A stretch of DNA of 64,000 nt from the NCBI GenBank assembly GCA_016703785.1, contig JADJBM010000034.1, positions 1 through 64,000 on the forward strand. The letters run 5' to 3'. The translations under genes were made by a program, and so were the position numbers. This stretch comes from Betaproteobacteria bacterium (GTDB lineage Bacteria > Pseudomonadota > Gammaproteobacteria > Burkholderiales > Rhodocyclaceae). Position 1 is the stretch's first letter. The number at the start of each line of letters is the position of its first letter. The notes below the pieces were generated by a model. It had not been told where the DNA came from and made no database searches. It was given only the letters and a program-made list of their open reading frames with translations. Shown piece after piece: positions 10,657 through 18,813 of this stretch.

Positions 10657-11766
10657 CTAGCCTTTCTGTTCGTCGGGTGTCAGGTAGCCGGTGACTTCCA
10701 GCTGGAAGCCCGCCATGCTCGGCATCTTGCGCGGGCTGGCGAGCAGTCGCATCTTGCGCACGTTCAGGTCGCGCAGGATCTGCGCGCCGATGCCGTACAG
10801 GCGCGGGTCCCACTTGGCCGCGGGGCGCGCCGACTCGCCGTCGTCTTGCAGGGCGGCGAGAAGATCGGGCGTAGAGCTGGCGCGGCGCAGCAGCACGATG
10901 ATGCCGCTGCCGTGGGCGGCGATGGTGCGCATGGCGCGGTCCACGCTGAAGCTGTGCCGCCCGCTCTGGCAGTCGAGGAAGTCGAGCACGGTGATCGGCT
11001 CGTGCACTCGCACCAGGATCTCCTCGTCCTCGCGGATCACGCCGCGCACCAGGGCGAGGTGCACCTCGCCGCTGGTCTTGTCGCGATAGGCGACCAGGCG
11101 GAAGCTGCCGTGGCCGCAGACCACTTCCTTGTCGGCGACGCGCTCGACCAAAGTCTCGGTCTCGTTGCGATAGTGGATCAGGTCGGCGATGGCGCCGATC
11201 TTCAGGCCGTGCGTCTTGGCGAACTCGACCAGGTCGGGCAGTCGCGCCATGGTGCCGTCATCCTTCAGGATCTCGCAGATGACCGCGGCCGGTTCGCACC
11301 CTGCCAGGTGGGCGAGGTCGCAGCCGGCCTCGGTGTGGCCGGCGCGCACCAGCACGCCGCCGTTCTGCGCCATGAGCGGGAAGATGTGGCCGGGCTGGAC
11401 GATATCGGCGGGCCGTGCGTTCTTCGCCGCTGCCGCCTGCACCGTGCGCGAGCGGTCCTGCGCCGAGATGCCGGTGGTGACGCCCTCGGCCGCCTCGATC
11501 GACAGCGTGAAGGCCGTGCCGTGCGGCGAGCGGTTGTCGCGCACCATCAGGGGCAGGTTGAGCTGGCGGCAGCGCGCCTCGGTCAGCGTCAGGCAGATCA
11601 GGCCGCGGCCGTGCTTGGCCATGAAGTTGATGGCCTCCGGCGTGACGTGCTCGGCGGCCAGCACGAGGTCGCCCTCGTTCTCGCGGTCCTCCTCGTCGAC
11701 CAGCACGACCATGCGGCCGGCGCGGATGTCGGCAATGATGTCCTGAATGGGGGAAAGGGCTGTCAT
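10657..11766 (-). CDS. ribBA: 3,4-dihydroxy-2-butanone-4-phosphate synthase fused to GTP cyclohydrolase II-like domain
   Basis: 369 residues. The N-terminal RibB domain (about 1-205) has VVLVDEEDRENEGDLVLAAE, FMAKHGRGLICLTLT, DNRSPHGTAFTLSIEAAEGV and GHTEAGCDLAHLAG, with the acidic metal ligands and catalytic residues in place. The C-terminal domain (about 210-369) resembles GTP cyclohydrolase II but does not show the usual three-cysteine zinc site, and has VRVHEPITVLDFLDCQSG. This degenerate RibA half is common in beta- and gammaproteobacteria, so GTP cyclohydrolase activity should not be assumed. No FMN riboswitch is visible in the short spacer before it. Confidence 0.92.
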   Translation of the reverse strand: MTALSPIQDIIADIRAGRMVVLVDEEDRENEGDLVLAAEHVTPEAINFMAKHGRGLICLTLTEARCRQLNLPLMVRDNRSPHGTAFTLSIEAAEGVTTGISAQDRSRTVQAAAAKNARPADIVQPGHIFPLMAQNGGVLVRAGHTEAGCDLAHLAGCEPAAVICEILKDDGTMARLPDLVEFAKTHGLKIGAIADLIHYRNETETLVERVADKEVVCGHGSFRLVAYRDKTSGEVHLALVRGVIREDEEILVRVHEPITVLDFLDCQSGRHSFSVDRAMRTIAAHGSGIIVLLRRASSTPDLLAALQDDGESARPAAKWDPRLYGIGAQILRDLNVRKMRLLASPRKMPSMAGFQLEVTGYLTPDEQKG

Positions 11767-11770
11767 AGGC

Positions 11771-12360
11771 TTAGGCTTCCGCAGTCATCATGCGCTCGAT
11801 GTAACGGGCGACGAGGTCGATTTCCAGGTTGACCCGGCTGCCGGCCTGCAGACGCTTGAGCGTTGTCACCGCCACGGTGTGCGGAATCAGGTTGATGGAA
11901 AAGTCAGTCCCCTCGACACGGTTGACCGTCAGGCTGACGCCGTTGACCGTCACCGAGCCTTTGCGCGCAATGTACTTCGCCAGCGGCTGCGGCGCGCGGA
12001 TCACCAGCTCGTGGCTCTCGCCGATCGGCGCGAACTTCAGCACCTCGCCGACGCCGTCGACATGGCCCGTGACCAGGTGACCGCCGAGGCGGTCGGCCAG
12101 GCGCAGCGCCTTTCCAGATTGACCTCACCCTGCGTCTCCAGGCCGACAGTGCAGTCCAGCGTCTCGCGCGAGACGTCGACCTTGTAGGACGCTCCCGCTT
12201 TCTCGATGACGGTCAGGCAAACGCCTTCGTGGGCGATGGAATCGCCGATGGCCACGTCGGAGAGGTCGAGGTCCGGCGCTTCGACGGTCAGGCGCAGGCC
12301 CTTTTCCAGGGGTTGCAGATGGGCGATCCTGCCGGTAGCGGCGACGATTCCAGAGAACAC
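11771..12360 (-). CDS. ribE: riboflavin synthase alpha chain, one frameshift
   Basis: Riboflavin synthase dismutates two lumazines into riboflavin. The start ATG at 12360 gives MFSGIVAATGRIAHLQPLEK, and GDSIAHEGVCLTVIEKAG in the first barrel. A one-base indel near 12115 breaks the frame. The second barrel continues as ADRLGGHLVTGHVDGVGEVL, KGSVTVNGVSLTVNRVEGTD and NLEIDLVARYIERMMTAEA. The duplicated G-x-S-I-A/V-x-x-G-V-C/S-L-T-V motif is diagnostic. It lies immediately upstream of ribBA on the same strand. Confidence 0.9.
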
Positions 12361-12431
12361 GGGTTATGTTGCGGAACTGATTAGGGGAACCGGATTTTAC
12401 TCGCGATCCGCCCGGCGGTGTTTGAGAGGCA

Positions 12432-14231
12432 TCAACTGCCCAGAGCGGTGTTTACCACCTTGAGGAAAACGTCCGCCGGCTGGTAGCCGACGACGCGCAG
12501 GCCCTGGCGCTCCTGCCCCTGGCGGTCGAAGAAGATGATGCCGGGCGGGCCGAACAGGCTGAAGCGCTTGAGCAGCGCCTTGTCCTCGTCGGTGTTGGCG
12601 GTGACATCCACCTGCAGCAGGATCATCTGGCGCATCTTCGCCGCCACGCGCGCATCCGAGAAGGTGTATTTCTCCATTTCCTTGCACGAGACGCACCAGT
12701 CGGCGTAGAAATCCAGCATCACCGGCCGGTTGGCCGAGGCCAGCCGCGCATCCAGCTCCGCCATCGTCTTCACGCGCTCGAAGGCGACATGCTCGCCCTG
12801 CGCTGACGGGGTGCGCAGGAAGTCGAGCGGCCGCAGCGGATCGCGGCTGCCGCCCAGCGCGCCCACCACCAGAGAAGCGCCGACGAGCAGCAGCACCATG
12901 CCGACGCCCTTCCAGAAGCGCGCCCAGCCGTGCGCCTTGGGCGGCAGCGGATCGATGGCATGCAGGAACATCGCCGTACCGATGGCCAGCGCGCCCCAGG
13001 CGGCGAGGTGCGCCCAGGCCGGGATGACGGGCGAAACCAGCCAGATGGCCAGGCCGAGCAGCATCACGCCGAAGAATTTCTTCACCGATTCCATCCACGG
13101 CCCAGCATGCGGCAGCAGCGAGCGGGTCGACACGCCGACGATCACCAGCGGCACGCCCTTGCCCAGCGCCATGGCGAACAGCGCCGCGCCGCCGAGGACG
13201 GCATCGCGCGTCTGCGCGATGTAGAGCAGGGCGCCGGCCAGTGGCGCCGCCACGCAGGGACCGACGATCAGCGCCGAGAGCGCGCCCATGGCGGCGACGC
13301 CGTGCAGCGAACCGCCCCTGACGCGGCCCGACTCCTCGCTCAGCTTGCTCTGCAGGAAGGCCGGCAGCTGCAGTTCGTAGAAGCCGAACATCGACAGCGA
13401 CAGGACGATGAAGACGAGTGCGAAGCCGCCCAGTACCCAGACGTTCTGCAGGGCCGCCGAGAGCATCGAGCCGGACAGGCCGGCGGCCACGCCGGCGGCG
13501 GCATAGGTGACGGCCAGGCCCAGCACGTAGGCCATCGACAGCACGAAGGCGCGGGTTTTCGTGATGTGGTGGCCGTGGCCGACGATGATCCCCGAGAGGA
13601 TCGGGTACATCGGAAACACGCAGGGCGTCAGCGCCAGCAGGATGCCGGCGCCGAAGAAGGTGGTGAGGATGAGCCAGAAGCCGGCATTCTTCAGCAGGCC
13701 GGCCAGTTGCGAGGATTCGTCTTCCTGGGCGGGCGCCGCTTCGGGCGGCGCGGCTTGCGTTGCGCTTTGCGTTGCACCTGGCGCCATGCTCATCGCCGCC
13801 AGCGGCACCTGCAGCGTCTGCGGGTTGGGCGGGTAGCACACGCCGATGTCGGCGCAGCCCTGCGAAGTGGCCTTCAGCGTGACGGCGTCGAGTCCGGCCG
13901 GCGCGGTGAAGGGCAGGCGGATGACGACCTGCTTGCGGTAGGTCTCGACGTCGCCGAAGAACTCGTCCTTCTTGACCTTGCCTGCCGGCATCTGCGGCGT
14001 GCCGGACTGCACACCGGTCGGCTCCAGCGCGAAGCGGAACTTGTCGCGGTACATGTAATAGCCATTCGCGATGTCGTAGCGCACTTCCAGCGTGCCGGCG
14101 TCGAGCACGCGCGCGGAGAGGCGGAAGGCCTTGTCCACCTCGAGCAAATCCTCCGCGGCGGAGGCGGCCAAGGGTAACCAGGGCAGGCAGGACAGGCCCA
14201 GGGCGAGCAGCAGGAACAAGCGGCGGATCAT
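12432..14231 (-). CDS. dsbD: thiol:disulfide interchange protein DsbD
   Basis: DsbD carries electrons from cytoplasmic thioredoxin across the inner membrane to periplasmic DsbC/DsbG and cytochrome maturation. 599 residues from ATG 14231: signal peptide (MIRRLFLLLALGLSCLPW), the periplasmic alpha domain with SQGCADIGVCYPPNPQTL, eight membrane helices with LALTPCVFPMYPILSGIIVG and IVGPCVAAPLAGALLYIAQT containing the paired cysteines, and a C-terminal thioredoxin domain with FYADWCVSCKEMEKYTF (CVSC). All three redox pairs are visible. cutA lies 17 bases upstream, the usual dsbD-cutA arrangement. Confidence 0.95.
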   Translation of the reverse strand: MIRRLFLLLALGLSCLPWLPLAASAAEDLLEVDKAFRLSARVLDAGTLEVRYDIANGYYMYRDKFRFALEPTGVQSGTPQMPAGKVKKDEFFGDVETYRKQVVIRLPFTAPAGLDAVTLKATSQGCADIGVCYPPNPQTLQVPLAAMSMAPGATQSATQAAPPEAAPAQEDESSQLAGLLKNAGFWLILTTFFGAGILLALTPCVFPMYPILSGIIVGHGHHITKTRAFVLSMAYVLGLAVTYAAAGVAAGLSGSMLSAALQNVWVLGGFALVFIVLSLSMFGFYELQLPAFLQSKLSEESGRVRGGSLHGVAAMGALSALIVGPCVAAPLAGALLYIAQTRDAVLGGAALFAMALGKGVPLVIVGVSTRSLLPHAGPWMESVKKFFGVMLLGLAIWLVSPVIPAWAHLAAWGALAIGTAMFLHAIDPLPPKAHGWARFWKGVGMVLLLVGASLVVGALGGSRDPLRPLDFLRTPSAQGEHVAFERVKTMAELDARLASANRPVMLDFYADWCVSCKEMEKYTFSDARVAAKMRQMILLQVDVTANTDEDKALLKRFSLFGPPGIIFFDRQGQERQGLRVVGYQPADVFLKVVNTALGS

Positions 14232-14248
14232 GAGCGGTTTTTGGGTCT

Positions 14249-14569
14249 TTATTGGGGGGCGGTCGAGGCCGCCACCCACAGCAGGTAGTCGGGCAATCCC
14301 TTGTCGATACGGACAGCGACGATCTCGGGAAGTTCGTAGGGATGGTAGGCGCGGATCGCCTCCTCCAGCGCCGCATAGCGCGCCGCGCTGGTCTTGATCA
14401 GCAGCGGCACCTCCTCGGCGTCCTCGATCTTGCCCTCCCAGCGGAACACCGAATGGCAGGGCGCGAGGATGTTCACGCAGGCGGCGACGCGCTGCTCGAC
14501 GAGCTTCGCGGCGAGGACCCGCGCGGTTTCCGCGTCGGGCAGGGTGGTGATGACGAGCAGGGTGTCCAT
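14249..14569 (-). CDS. cutA: divalent cation tolerance protein CutA
   Basis: CutA is a small trimeric PII-like protein linked to copper tolerance. 106 residues: MDTLLVITTLPDAETARVLA, VAACVNILAPCHSVFRWEGK, EEVPLLIKTSAARYAALEEA, IRAYHPYELPEIVAVRIDKG, the standard family sequence. It sits between an ABC-2 permease and dsbD on the same strand. Confidence 0.95.
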   Translation of the reverse strand: MDTLLVITTLPDAETARVLAAKLVEQRVAACVNILAPCHSVFRWEGKIEDAEEVPLLIKTSAARYAALEEAIRAYHPYELPEIVAVRIDKGLPDYLLWVAASTAPQ

Positions 14570-14587
14570 CGGCGGGAAATTCTACCT

Positions 14588-15367
14588 CTATTTCAGTAGC
14601 CGCCGCCGCGTCAGCGCCAGGGCCAGCCAGAAAGCGGCGAGGGCATAGCCGGCCAGCACGGCAACGTGCAGCCAGGCCTGCGCCGGCACCTCGCCGAAGA
14701 ACAGCGGCCGCGTCAGCTTCACCGCATGCGACAGCGGCAGCAGCGACGACAGCGCCTGGAAGGCGGCGGGCAGTTGTTCGACCGGAAAGAACACGCCGGA
14801 GAGCAGCGTCATCGGCGTGACGAACAGCGTGAAGTAGTACATGAAGAAATCGAAGCTCGGCGCCAGCGCCGTCATCACCAGCCCGAGCGCGGCGAAGGCC
14901 AGGCCGGTGAGGAAGATCAGCGGCAGCGCCCACAGCGCCAGCGGCGAATGCACCAGGCCAAGCGCGGCGGCCACCGCCAGGATGGCGGCGCCCGACAGGC
15001 AGGCCTTGCTCGCCGCCCACGTCAGCTCGCCCAGCAGCAGGTCGTCGAGCGACACCGGCGCGTTGAGGATGGCCTCCCACGTTCGCTGCACCTGCATGCG
15101 CGAGAAGGCCGAATAAAGTGTCTCAAAGGTGGCGCTGTTCATGGTCGAGAAGCACACCGCGCCGGCGGCGAGGAAGGCGATGTAGGGCACGCCGCCGACT
15201 TCCGGCAGCAGCGTGCCGATGCCGTAGCCCAGGCCGAGCATGTAGACCATCGGATCGGCCAGATTGCCGAGGATGGACGGGATGGCCAGCTTGCGCCAGA
15301 CGAGGAAATTGCGCTGCCAGACGGGGATGAAGCGCAGGCTCAGGGCGGGGGGGCGGAAGTGGTTCAT
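14588..15367 (-). CDS. ABC-2 type transporter permease, NodJ family
   Basis: 259 residues with about six membrane helices: MVYMLGLGYGIGTLLPEVGG, YIAFLAAGAVCFSTMNSATF, RTWEAILNAPVSLDDLLLGE, MYYFTLFVTPMTLLSGVFFP, ALSSLLPLSHAVKLTRPLFF. The 'TxMNSAxFE' and 'SGVFFPxxxLP' patterns are typical of the NodJ/DrrB-like branch of ABC-2 permeases, which export modified oligosaccharides or unknown lipids with a NodI-type ATPase. The likely partner ATPase is at 17872-18813, 2.5 kb away with a toxin-antitoxin island between them, whereas such pairs are normally adjacent. Confidence 0.85.
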   Translation of the reverse strand: MNHFRPPALSLRFIPVWQRNFLVWRKLAIPSILGNLADPMVYMLGLGYGIGTLLPEVGGVPYIAFLAAGAVCFSTMNSATFETLYSAFSRMQVQRTWEAILNAPVSLDDLLLGELTWAASKACLSGAAILAVAAALGLVHSPLALWALPLIFLTGLAFAALGLVMTALAPSFDFFMYYFTLFVTPMTLLSGVFFPVEQLPAAFQALSSLLPLSHAVKLTRPLFFGEVPAQAWLHVAVLAGYALAAFWLALALTRRRLLK

Positions 15368-15499
15368 TTCAGTGGTTCAGAAAACGCAATTGGCGTGCCG
15401 CTGGCGCACCGGCTCCACCGTATCACCTGTTGGGCCGCAGGGTTCCTTGCTGGGGGGCCTGCAGCTTGGGCAAGCCTGCGGGGGCGCCTTAAAGTTTCG

Positions 15500-15650
15500 G
15501 GGCAATCCGCCGGCGCGCCAGCCCTGGCGCGGGCATCCCAGGCCTTGGCAATGAAGGCGGCTCCCCATCCGCCTCAGGCAGGCTTCAATAGGCCATTTCC
15601 TCGGGGTCGGAGGTGTTCGGCGACGTCATAACGGTGGTCGTTTTCCGTTG
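15500..15650 (-). pseudogene. remnant of a HigA-like antitoxin gene
   Basis: Directly after the toxin at 15574-15924, the minus strand encodes in shifting frames TENDHRYDVAEHLR, then PEEMAY and EACL, then ADGEP and FIAKAWDARAR. This matches the conserved start of antitoxins paired with the RelE-like 'addiction module killer' family (xYDVAEHLRTPEEMAxYLEAxLEEA(D)GDxAFIAKALGDIARA). The helix-turn-helix part that should follow is absent, and ordinary non-matching sequence runs to the permease gene. The antitoxin is therefore truncated as well as frameshifted. Confidence 0.6.
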
Positions 15651-15924
15651 GCTGTGCGTGCGGGCCAGGCTGTCTTCTCGCCGGGCTTTTGTCCCCACCG
15701 GCCAGCAAAATGATCAGCTCGCGCTTTCGCTTCTTGAAATACACCCGGTAACCGGGACCGAAATCAATTCGCAACTCAGAGATGCCTTCACCCACCGGCG
15801 CGACATCTCCTGGGTTTCCGGCAGCGAGCCGTTCAATCCTTGCCTGGACGCGCGCCCTCGCCCGCAAGTCGCTCAGGTCGTCGAGCCACTGTGCGAAGTG
15901 ATCGGTTTTGCGAATTTCAATCAT
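15574..15924 (-). CDS. RelE/HigB-like toxin (addiction module killer protein)
   Basis: Type II toxin of the RelE/ParE fold, expected to be a ribosome-dependent mRNA endonuclease. Residues 1-80 match the family well: MIEIRKTDHFAQWLDDLSDL, RARARVQARIERLAAGNPGD, APVGEGISELRIDFGPGYRV, YFKKRKRELIILLAGGDKS. The family normally ends about 20 residues after GGDKS. Here the frame runs on into the antitoxin sequence, so an indel near 15690 is likely and the true stop is probably near 15640. A promoter and inverted-repeat operator precede the gene. Confidence 0.8.
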   Translation of the reverse strand: MIEIRKTDHFAQWLDDLSDLRARARVQARIERLAAGNPGDVAPVGEGISELRIDFGPGYRVYFKKRKRELIILLAGGDKSPARRQPGPHAQPTENDHRYDVAEHLRPRGNGLLKPA

Positions 15925-15930
15925 ACAGGC

Positions 15931-15959
15931 AATGTAGCCGCGTGGCTACATGGTGTCAA
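15931..15959 (-). promoter_or_regulatory. promoter and inverted-repeat operator of the RelE-like toxin locus
   Basis: On the minus strand TTGACA (15954-15959) and TACATT (15931-15936) are 17 bases apart, an excellent sigma-70 promoter. The spacer and -10 carry a palindrome, ATGTAGCC and GGCTACAT around four bases (15932-15951), placed as in autoregulated toxin-antitoxin operons. The toxin ATG follows seven bases downstream. Confidence 0.7.
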
Positions 15960-16116
15960 TGGCATGCGCGACGTCATGATGGGTTCAACGTTAGAACAAG
16001 CGTGCAGTCAAGGGCGGGGGAGTGAGTTGTAGGAAGTTAACCTGCCTCGGCGTGCCGGGTTGGGCGGGCGACTTTCGGGGTGAGGGGGTGGGTGATTGGT
16101 GCATTGCTGAGGAAAT

Positions 16117-16138
16117 AGTTTGAACCTGACCCCTTTTA
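16117..16138. repeat. left copy of a GGGGTCAG inverted repeat
   Basis: The sequence TTTGAACCTGACCCCTTTTA is the reverse complement, with few mismatches, of the copy near 17194-17216 (AAAGGGGTCAGGCTCAAATT). The pair brackets the lipoprotein gene. Words of this type (AAAGGGGTCAG-purine/pyrimidine-TC-AAAT) are, from memory, common REP-like repeats flanking IS200-like REP-associated transposase genes in proteobacteria. No transposase lies between them here. Confidence 0.65.
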
Positions 16139-16160
16139 TTATGGGTTCTAAGTGTATTGC

Positions 16161-17071
16161 TCATTTTTCGTCCCCCTTCACCGGTTGAATCACACGAGTG
16201 ATAAAAACTACTACATTTTTATTTTTACAGATATTCGCAAACATCTCACGAGAACTGCGATAAGTCGAATCGAAACGCAATCGATAGAAGTGCCTACGAA
16301 AAGCCAATACTTCACTCGTATCAACATCCAGAAGGATTAACTCGGCACCAAGTACTCCATTCTCTCTGGCATGGATGCGTTCTATGCTTCGCCAGGCATA
16401 TCCATATTTTGACTGGGGCGACACGCTTTCGATGTGGTTAATCCCATATGATGGCGGGCCAGGCAAAACACTCGTGTCTTTGAAGAGCCGCTTAAACAAA
16501 CTTGCTTTTGAATCACCACCTACGGGTATTTCCAAATACTGATAGGTCGGCCAGCGCTTTACATCACTTGCGATTAGGTAGCCAGCCGGATTCTCACATG
16601 CGCAGCCAAGTCGGCTACAGAATCTGCGCGTATACGCCCCATCAGGCTGTAATAGTTGGCCTTGGAATACGGCCGCAACTGACGGATGCCCTTCACCCCC
16701 CCCACCGTCCTGAACACCCACTCCCCCGCCTCGGCCTCGCACAGCGCCTTGAAGTATTCCTCTCCCGTCATGCCGGGCCGCAAGACGTCCTGCGCGGCGG
16801 TGGATAGGGGGTCTTCGGGTTTGAGAAACAGGATGTCGCAGGAAGCATTTCGCACTCCCGTTTTTCTGGGCTCAGGCTCATAAGGCCCTAGTTTTCTCTC
16901 TCGACAATTGGCATCTATCTGCGCCATCACCTTGCGGAAGGTCTCACCGACGGTCTCGCCCGCTTCAGGCGTAACCGCCGACAGGCCGGGAGCGCAGGCG
17001 GCCAGCAACAGTGCCAGCACGATCCATGCGCCTTGACGTATCGCAAAATGCTTTCGCTCTCTTGTCTTCAT
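16161..17071 (-). CDS. hypothetical lipoprotein, one frameshift
   Basis: The start ATG at 17071 has a GGAGAC ribosome site eight bases upstream. The N-terminus MKTRERKHFAIRQ leads into a hydrophobic segment ending LLLAAC, a lipobox, so the protein should be anchored in a membrane. The first half (to about 16600) reads GETVGETFRKVMAQIDANCR, RNASCDILFLKPEDPLSTAA, MTGEEYFKALCEAEAGEWVF. After a frameshift near 16610 it continues CACENPAGYLIASDVKRWPT, KYGYAWRSIERIHARENGVL, FDSTYRSSREMFANICKNKN. About 300 residues in total, with the C-terminal half noticeably richer in A/T than its neighbours. No family recognised. It lies inside the island that splits the ABC operon. Confidence 0.65.
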
Positions 17072-17193
17072 GCCGATTGTCTCCAATCCATGTCGTTTTT
17101 TGCCCGTAGCCGTTTCACGCCCTCGCTCCCATAGCGCCGGCCTGTCTCGCCGTCATGCGGAGCCTGACTTTTGTCCTAATTAAAAATTAAAGT

Positions 17194-17216
17194 AAAAATT
17201 AAAGGGGTCAGGCTCA
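17194..17216. repeat. right copy of the GGGGTCAG inverted repeat
   Basis: AAAGGGGTCAGGCTCAAATT is inverted relative to the copy at 16117-16138. An A/T-rich direct repetition (AAAAATTAAAG, AAAAATTAAAG) precedes it at about 17182-17205. Together the two copies define a 1.1 kb unit carrying the lipoprotein gene. Confidence 0.65.
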
Positions 17217-17331
17217 AATTATTCTTGTGACGGGATGGTGCTCGACCTGCCCCCAGCGTTCTGCCGAGAAAGTCAGCCCCCGCGGCACGGCGAGCGGGAA
17301 GGTGTTCGTCGCGGTGAAGGGTTTCGACCAT

Positions 17332-17601
17332 CTAGCGATAGACCTCCCGCCGATTGCCGACGCGCAGTACGCGGACGACGATGCAGCGATCCTGAATGTC
17401 GCAAATGATGCGCCAATCGCCGACGCGGTATTTCCAGTAGTTGCCCAATTTCGCACCGGCCAGCGCTTCGCCGATGTCGCGCGGATTGTCCAGGGTGGCC
17501 ACGCGCTGCTTCAGGAATCCGACGATGCGCTGCTGAATCGGGCGATCCAGTTTCTTCAGGTCTTTCACGGCTTCCGGATCGAACTCGATCTCAAAGCCCA
17601 A
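17332..17601 (-). CDS. relE: RelE-family toxin
   Basis: About 89 residues: GFEIEFDPEAVKDLKKLDRP, IQQRIVGFLKQRVATLDNPR, GAKLGNYWKYRVGDWRIICD, CIVVRVLRVGNRREVYR, a standard RelE mRNA interferase. The best start is TTG at 17601, overlapping the end of the antitoxin gene (stop at 17591), since no ATG lies in frame near the family N-terminus. Antitoxin-first order and overlap are typical of relBE. Confidence 0.87.
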   Translation of the reverse strand: MGFEIEFDPEAVKDLKKLDRPIQQRIVGFLKQRVATLDNPRDIGEALAGAKLGNYWKYRVGDWRIICDIQDRCIVVRVLRVGNRREVYR

Positions 17602-17797
17602 GCTTGTGCTCCACTTCGGCCAGCGGGATCGTCTTGCGATTCCGCCGGGCGCGCGCCTCGGCAAGGTAATAGTCTTCGAGGTCGTCGATGTATTCCAGAA
17701 TGGCTTCCCGCGCCAGCGCGGTCTTGGTGCGCCCGGTTTCGCTGGCCAGCGCACTCAGGCGTTCTTCAATCGTTTCGGGCAGTCTGATGGCTAGCAT
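17591..17797 (-). CDS. relB: RelB/DinJ-like ribbon-helix-helix antitoxin
   Basis: 68 residues: MLAIRLPETIEERLSALASE, TGRTKTALAREAILEYIDDL, EDYYLAEARARRNRKTIPLA. The N-terminal strand and helices form a ribbon-helix-helix DNA-binding fold, and the C-terminal part should bind the toxin encoded next. It neutralises RelE and represses its own operon. Confidence 0.88.
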   Translation of the reverse strand: MLAIRLPETIEERLSALASETGRTKTALAREAILEYIDDLEDYYLAEARARRNRKTIPLAEVEHKLGL

Positions 17798-17821
17798 GTC
17801 GGTTCTCCTGACCAGTCAAGT

Positions 17822-17837
17822 GCTATACAAGTATAGC
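17822..17837. promoter_or_regulatory. palindromic operator upstream of relBE
   Basis: GCTATACAAGTATAGC is a near-perfect 16-base palindrome 25 bases upstream of the relB start and includes a TATACT-like -10 element on the minus strand. Its position and symmetry fit autoregulation by the ribbon-helix-helix antitoxin. Confidence 0.7.
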
Positions 17838-17871
17838 AGCAAGCCAGCCGCCGGATGAGCGCCAACGGGTG

Positions 17872-18813
17872 CTAGTCGCGTAGATCCCTTCCCGTCAGCT
17901 TGAGGAACACGTCCTCCAGGTTCGCCGGGCGATGCAGGTAGCGCAGGCCGCGCTGGCCGGCGAGATGGCGCAGCAGGGGACGCGCCTCGGTGAGGTAGCA
18001 GAAGGCCGTCTCGCCGGTGACTTCGACGCGTGTGGCGTACTGTGCCGCTTCCGCACTTGCCCAGGCTGCCGCACTCATTTCCCCTGGCTCGCCGTAGACC
18101 TCCACCACTTCCGGCTCGATGTGCGCGGCGATCAGTTCGCGCGGTGAGCCCTCGGCGATGAAGCGGCCGTTGTCCATGATGGCGAGGCGATGGCAGAGGC
18201 GCTCGGCCTCGTCCATGAAGTGCGTCGTCAGCAGCACCGTCTTGCCCTGCTGCAGCAATTGCTTCAGGCGCTCCCAGATGAGGTGGCGCGCCTGCGGGTC
18301 GAGGCCGGTGGTCGGCTCGTCGAGGATCAGCAGGTCCGGGTCGTTCACCAGCGCGCGCGCCAGCGTCAGGCGCCGCTTCATGCCACCCGACAGCGCGCTG
18401 ATCTTGGCGTCGGCGCGACCGGCGAGTTGGGCGAAGTCGAGCAGGCGCGGGATGCGTGCGCGCACTTCGCGCTCAGCCAGGCCGAAGTAGCGGCCATACA
18501 CGAGCAGGTTTTCCGCCGCCGTGAAATCGGGATCGAGGTTGTCCATCTGCGGCACGATGCCGACGCGCATGCGCGCCTCGCGCGCGCGCGCCGGCACCGG
18601 CAGGCCAGCGAGGCGGATCTCGCCGGCGTCCGGCGCGGTCAGGCCGAGGGCGCAGCGCAGGGTAGTCGTCTTGCCGGCGCCATTCGGGCCGAGCAGGCCG
18701 TAGCATTCGCCGGGGCGCAGTTCGAAAGTCAGCCCCTGCAGGACGGCGACGCCGTCGTAGGACTTGCGCAGCCCGGCGACGCTCAGCACCCCGGACGACC
18801 CTAGGGGTTCCAT
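17872..18813 (-). CDS. ABC transporter ATPase, NodI family
   Basis: 313 residues from ATG 18813. Walker A GPNGAGKTTTLRCALGLTA, Q-loop VGIVPQMDNLDPDFTAAENL, signature KISALSGGMKRRLTLARALV, Walker B DLLILDEPTTGLDPQARHLI, H-loop TVLLTTHFMDEAERLCHRLA, and a C-terminal regulatory segment ending DVFLKLTGRDLRD. This layout matches NodI/DrrA-type ATPases that pair with ABC-2 permeases. The cognate permease is at 14588-15367. The start overlaps the stop of the upstream hydrolase gene region with about ten bases spacing. Confidence 0.9.
   Translation of the reverse strand: MEPLGSSGVLSVAGLRKSYDGVAVLQGLTFELRPGECYGLLGPNGAGKTTTLRCALGLTAPDAGEIRLAGLPVPARAREARMRVGIVPQMDNLDPDFTAAENLLVYGRYFGLAEREVRARIPRLLDFAQLAGRADAKISALSGGMKRRLTLARALVNDPDLLILDEPTTGLDPQARHLIWERLKQLLQQGKTVLLTTHFMDEAERLCHRLAIMDNGRFIAEGSPRELIAAHIEPEVVEVYGEPGEMSAAAWASAEAAQYATRVEVTGETAFCYLTEARPLLRHLAGQRGLRYLHRPANLEDVFLKLTGRDLRD

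Noticed and set aside
12361..12431. Possible FMN riboswitch for the riboflavin genes
   Set aside because: The spacer before ribE is only about 70 bases and shows none of the conserved FMN-aptamer segments.
12432..15080. 882-codon open frame on the minus strand spanning dsbD, cutA and part of the permease
   Set aside because: Only the dsbD part (from ATG 14231) has protein character. The upstream extension is out of frame with cutA and the permease and is noise.
17332..17754. 140-codon version of the RelE toxin with a long N-terminus
   Set aside because: The extra N-terminal part overlaps the antitoxin gene in another frame and does not match RelE. The TTG at 17601 gives the family length.
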